A DNA stretch of 10,057 nucleotides from Euperipatoides rowelli. Its lineage: Eukaryota; Onychophora; Udeonychophora; Euonychophora; Peripatopsidae. Shown piece by piece: positions 8,137 through 10,057 of the stretch. The notes under the pieces were generated by a model. It saw nothing but the letters and a program-made list of their open reading frames with translations. It did not search any database and was not told the DNA's origin. The stretch is taken from the NCBI GenBank assembly GCA_003024985.2, contig PXIH01S0001211.1; one strand, written 5' to 3'. How positions within the stretch are numbered: the first letter of the stretch is position 1; each line of letters opens with the position of its first letter. The position numbers and the translations under genes are program-made.

Positions 8137-8316
8137 CAAGCAGTTAGTGAAAACCAACAGAGTAGCAACAACCTGTTATGCTACCAAAACGTTAATATTA
8201 GCCTACTTCTCTTCATAAACTGTTATACGACAAGTGCGGCCTTTTACAAAGAGCTGCCACTGTTATCGCCATATATGGCACCCAAACTATGGGATCAATA
8301 CAATCACCATATCTGA
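8137..8316 (+). CDS. Weak candidate for a terminal exon, product unknown
   Basis: A pyrimidine-rich acceptor (ATTCTCTCTCCATTTTCAG, AG at 8135-8136) precedes a frame that runs 59 codons to TGA at about 8314-8316. The frame reads QQAVSENQQSSNN, then a Leu/Ile-rich part, then AAFYKELPLLSPYMAPKLW and DQYNHHI. An AATAAA at 8619-8624 lies about 300 bases downstream, which fits a 3' UTR. Against it, the opposite strand is also open over about 35 codons here (GDCIDPIVWVPYMAITVAA), with its own acceptor-like TTTTTCATTTTGGGTGTCAG, and no family is recognised on either strand. The frame upstream of the acceptor, from 8086, is probably not coding. Confidence 0.2.
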   Translation, partial: QAVSENQQSSNNLLCYQNVNISLLLFINCYTTSAAFYKELPLLSPYMAPKLWDQYNHHI

Positions 8317-8325
8317 CACCCAAAA
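8269..8325 (+). repeat. Imperfect direct repeat, 38-base period
   Basis: CCATATATGGCACCCAAAC at 8269 and CCATATCTGACACCCAAAA at 8307 share most positions. It overlaps the end of the candidate exon, which argues for a repeat rather than protein origin. Confidence 0.5.
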
Positions 8326-8435
8326 TGAAAAAATTCCTGGACCTTTAGTAAAGAAAAGCCTAATACATTTAAGTGTATAATTATTCAAGAATGGACTCCA
8401 TATTGGAAAAATTTTAAAATTCTACGTATGTTGTT

Positions 8436-8463
8436 CTGTGTAGCATTACACAGCACTACACAG
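8436..8463. repeat. Triple CTGTGTAG/TACACAG inverted repeat
   Basis: CTGTGTAG at 8436-8443 can pair with CTACACAG at 8456-8463, or its first seven bases can pair with TACACAG in the middle, giving two alternative stems. Confidence 0.6.
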
Positions 8464-8618
8464 TTTTTATTTAATCTTATCAAAGTTGGAATTTATTACA
8501 AATAATTTTATGTGCAGAACTGTTTTACGGTTATCATTCAACATGAAAGTGGTGACTGTGTGCGCAAAAAAATGTTGCATGCATTAAACTTTCTAATTCA
8601 TAGATTATTCTGATTTCC

Positions 8619-8624
8619 AATAAA
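8619..8624 (+). promoter_or_regulatory. Possible polyadenylation signal AATAAA
   Basis: AATAAA within CCAATAAAAACTTTG. It is noted only because it follows the terminal-exon candidate at 8137-8316. The hexamer is common by chance at this base composition. Confidence 0.2.
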
Positions 8625-8658
8625 AACTTTGAACAAAATTGGACCAATTTTACAAGTA

Positions 8659-8695
8659 AAAAAAAAGAGTTTTTTTTTTTTTTTAAAAAAAAATT
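8659..8695. repeat. Low-complexity A/T homopolymer block
   Basis: An A run, GAG, a long T run and another A run lie back to back. The poly-A/poly-T pairing forms a trivial palindrome. Confidence 0.8.
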
Positions 8696-8902
8696 GAACC
8701 TTTTTAAAGAATATAAATATAAACAGGTTGATTTTTGTTAAACTTTAAAAAAAAAAATTAATAAAATAGTGATTCCCCTTTTATTTTGTAATTTGAAATA
8801 ATAGAAAAAAAGAAGAAATAATACATGCATGGTATATTTATACTGTATATTTTCGAATAATAGGCTATATACTGTATATAATTTTTATGTGAACTGTGTA
8901 GC

Positions 8903-9087
8903 TAAATTTCAGGGAGGGAGGGAGTTTATGTAAATGTTTTTCCACCCATATTTTCTGTACTTTTCCATCAAGGAGTACCTATAAATTAATATCCCTATTG
9001 GGTTGAGAAATGATCCCTAGATAGAAAGACAAGGCCTTGTGGGAAAACAGAAAAGGTTTGCACCCGGAACTGTTTAATAGTTATAGA
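8903..9087 (+). repeat. Left arm of a long inverted repeat (putative DNA transposon end)
   Basis: This matches the reverse complement of 9828-10056 from TAAATTTCAG (8903-8912, complement of 10047-10056) inward. Shared blocks include GGGAGGnnGTTTATG, CCATATTTTCTGTA, GGAGTACCT, TAAATTAA, AAAAGGTTT and GGAACTRTTTRATAGTT. The best block, 9000-9028, equals the complement of 9907-9935 at 27 of 29 positions. Compared with the right arm, the left arm has lost the second half of the hairpin sequence and lacks the long homopolymer before GGAACT. A C tract follows instead. Confidence 0.85.
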
Positions 9088-9101
9088 CCCCCCCCCCCCC
9101 C
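9088..9101 (+). repeat. Poly-C tract, 14 C
   Basis: Fourteen C directly inside the left arm. The matching G tract of the right arm lies on the other side of the GGAACT block, so the two tracts are not strictly equivalent positions. Confidence 0.9.
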
Positions 9102-9827
9102 TAGTTACATATTTATTTTTTACACAGAGTTATATGCTGTATTTTTCATTAATCTTTTCATATTGTAAATTATAAATAGTCTACTTTTTATTTTTACGAT
9201 GTCTTAGCCATTGCAGCAGGTCTGGAGTTAGGTCAGGAGCCACCTCAGATCTGAAGTACCAGCTTCACATGTTGTTGTTTTTTGTTTTTTTTTGTTTATT
9301 TCCCATATTTTACGTATTTATTTGATTTGATTATCTGCGGTCATAATTGCATTATTTATATATATATGGCCATAATTGCAGCTTTACTAGTTGTGGTCAC
9401 AGACCCCAGATGTGAAGTTATAAATGAATAAATGAATGGAATAAAATTGATCACATGACTAAATCAATATTTAAATTATGTCACCATTGTATTTTGCATA
9501 GGCATAGGTGATTTATTTTAAAAGTCAGCATGCACATGCAGTGTTCTATTAGCACCTTTTATTTGTTCCAAGAATAGTAAAAATCGTATTGGAATAGTTA
9601 AATCTAAAAGCTAATGTTTCGTTGGAATAGTAGAAAAATTAATGTTGGGTCCATCATTGAATTTTTCTATTTTAGACTAAATTCTACATTAAGATTGCAT
9701 ATTAAACAGAAAAAAAAAGTAATAGAATTGTAATAATTATATTTGTTAAATCAATTAAGCCAGTACTTATAACATTTAATATTAGCAATTGCTGATTAAA
9801 GCATTATTATAGACTATAGATTTGATA
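9102..9827. other. Interior between the arms of the 8.9-10.06 kb inverted repeat
   Basis: No transposase or intact gene is seen. A short GC-richer part, 9200-9270, has a frame reading DVLAIAAGLELGQEPPQI before a stop, not identified. GGTCATAATTGCA and GGCCATAATTGCA occur 28 bases apart around 9340-9380, flanking a (TA)n run. The sequence ACAGACCCCAGATGTGAAGTTATAAATGAATAAATGAATGG at 9400-9440 has the look of a LINE/SINE 3' end with an AATGAATA-type tail. Confidence 0.35.
9422..9440 (+). repeat. AATGAATA-type simple tail
   Basis: AAATGAATAAATGAATGG is a short TGAA/TAAA tandem like those ending some LINEs. No coding body upstream was recognised. Confidence 0.4.
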
Positions 9828-9843
9828 GTCTAAAACTATCAAA
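9812..9843. repeat. Overlapping hairpins GACTAT/ATAGTC and TTTGATAGT/ACTATCAAA
   Basis: GACTAT (9812-9817) pairs with ATAGTC (9825-9830). TTTGATAGT (9821-9829) pairs with ACTATCAAA (9835-9843). The two stems are mutually exclusive. They sit at the inner edge of the right arm. Confidence 0.7.
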
Positions 9844-9851
9844 TAGTTCCA

Positions 9852-9874
9852 GGGGGGGGGGGGGGGGGGGGGGG
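9852..9874 (+). repeat. Poly-G tract, 23 G
   Basis: Twenty-three uninterrupted G inserted between AAAGGTTTAA and GGAACT of the arm (read on the minus strand). The left arm has only a short CACCC at this spot. Confidence 0.9.
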
Positions 9875-9940
9875 TTAAACCTTTTGATTTCCCTGCAGGA
9901 CATTAACTTTCTATCTAGGGATCATTCTTCAACCCAACAG

Positions 9941-9983
9941 GTCTTGGAGTACATGTAAACTTAATTTACAGGTACTCCAAGAC
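9941..9983. repeat. Near-perfect 43-base hairpin inside the right arm
   Basis: GTCTTGGAGTACATGTAAA (9941-9959) pairs with TTTACAGGTACTCCAAGAC (9965-9983) at 18 of 19 positions, with a five-base loop CTTAA. The left arm keeps only one half (AAGGAGTACCTATAAATTAA, about 8969-8988). Confidence 0.9.
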
Positions 9984-10057
9984 GGAAAGGTAGGGCCTAC
10001 AGAAAAATATGGATGAAAAAAAGATTTTCATAAACCTCCTCCCTCTCTGAAATTTAA

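Larger units (their letters stand above)
9828..10056 (-). repeat. Right arm of the long inverted repeat, running to the window edge
   Basis: Inverted partner of 8903-9087. It includes the 23-base G tract (9852-9874) and a 43-base hairpin (9941-9983), neither fully present in the left arm. The outer end coincides with the end of the window, so the true terminus and any target-site duplication cannot be judged here. Confidence 0.85.

Noticed and set aside
9200-9260. C-terminal exon reading DVLAIAAGLELGQEPPQI then stop
   Set aside because: Eighteen codons without a convincing acceptor, inside the presumed transposon interior, with an alternative frame equally open.
1-10057. CRISPR arrays, rRNA, tRNA, prokaryotic operons or viral genes
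   Set aside because: No spaced direct repeats, no cloverleaf boxes, no ribosomal RNA signature sequences and no dense gene packing were seen.

Overview
The window looks like non-coding eukaryotic, most likely invertebrate animal, DNA. It is very AT-rich throughout and has no prokaryote-like gene packing. No open frame exceeds about 90 codons. The recognisable coding pieces are one exon-like block flanked by splice signals and several decayed transposable-element proteins. Poly-G and poly-C tracts, recurrent TAGGCCTA-type words and a pogo/Tigger-like transposase fit a marine invertebrate such as a mollusc, but the taxon is inference and not shown by the sequence.

Layout. Positions 2-960, minus strand, hold the C-terminal half of a non-LTR (LINE) reverse transcriptase, broken by stops and frameshifts but ending at its natural stop. 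Positions 1742-1945, minus strand, carry the best host-exon candidate: a 68-codon, Pro/Asp-rich, symmetric phase-1 exon with a good acceptor and a usable donor. Positions 1950-5050 are mostly featureless AT-rich DNA with hairpins, a possible hAT-type terminus near 3173 and a 16-base G tract. Positions 5055-5480 hold an unrecognised coding-like fragment with one stop and a compact 52-base hairpin. Positions 6037-6934 are bounded by a diverged inverted repeat, which suggests a decayed DNA transposon. Positions 7290-7498, minus strand, encode part of a pogo/Tigger (CENP-B-like) DDE transposase whose first catalytic Asp appears lost. Around 8137-8316 there is a weak terminal-exon candidate. From 8903 to the window end lies a second long inverted repeat of about 1.15 kb, with arms near 200 bases. 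Its right arm contains a near-perfect 43-base hairpin and a 23-base G tract.

Nothing here forms an operon or pathway. The window is best read as intronic or intergenic sequence of an animal gene (possibly the gene owning the 1742-1945 exon), layered with old mobile elements. The two long inverted repeats, the hidden pogo fragment and the unidentified acidic exon are the parts most worth following up.
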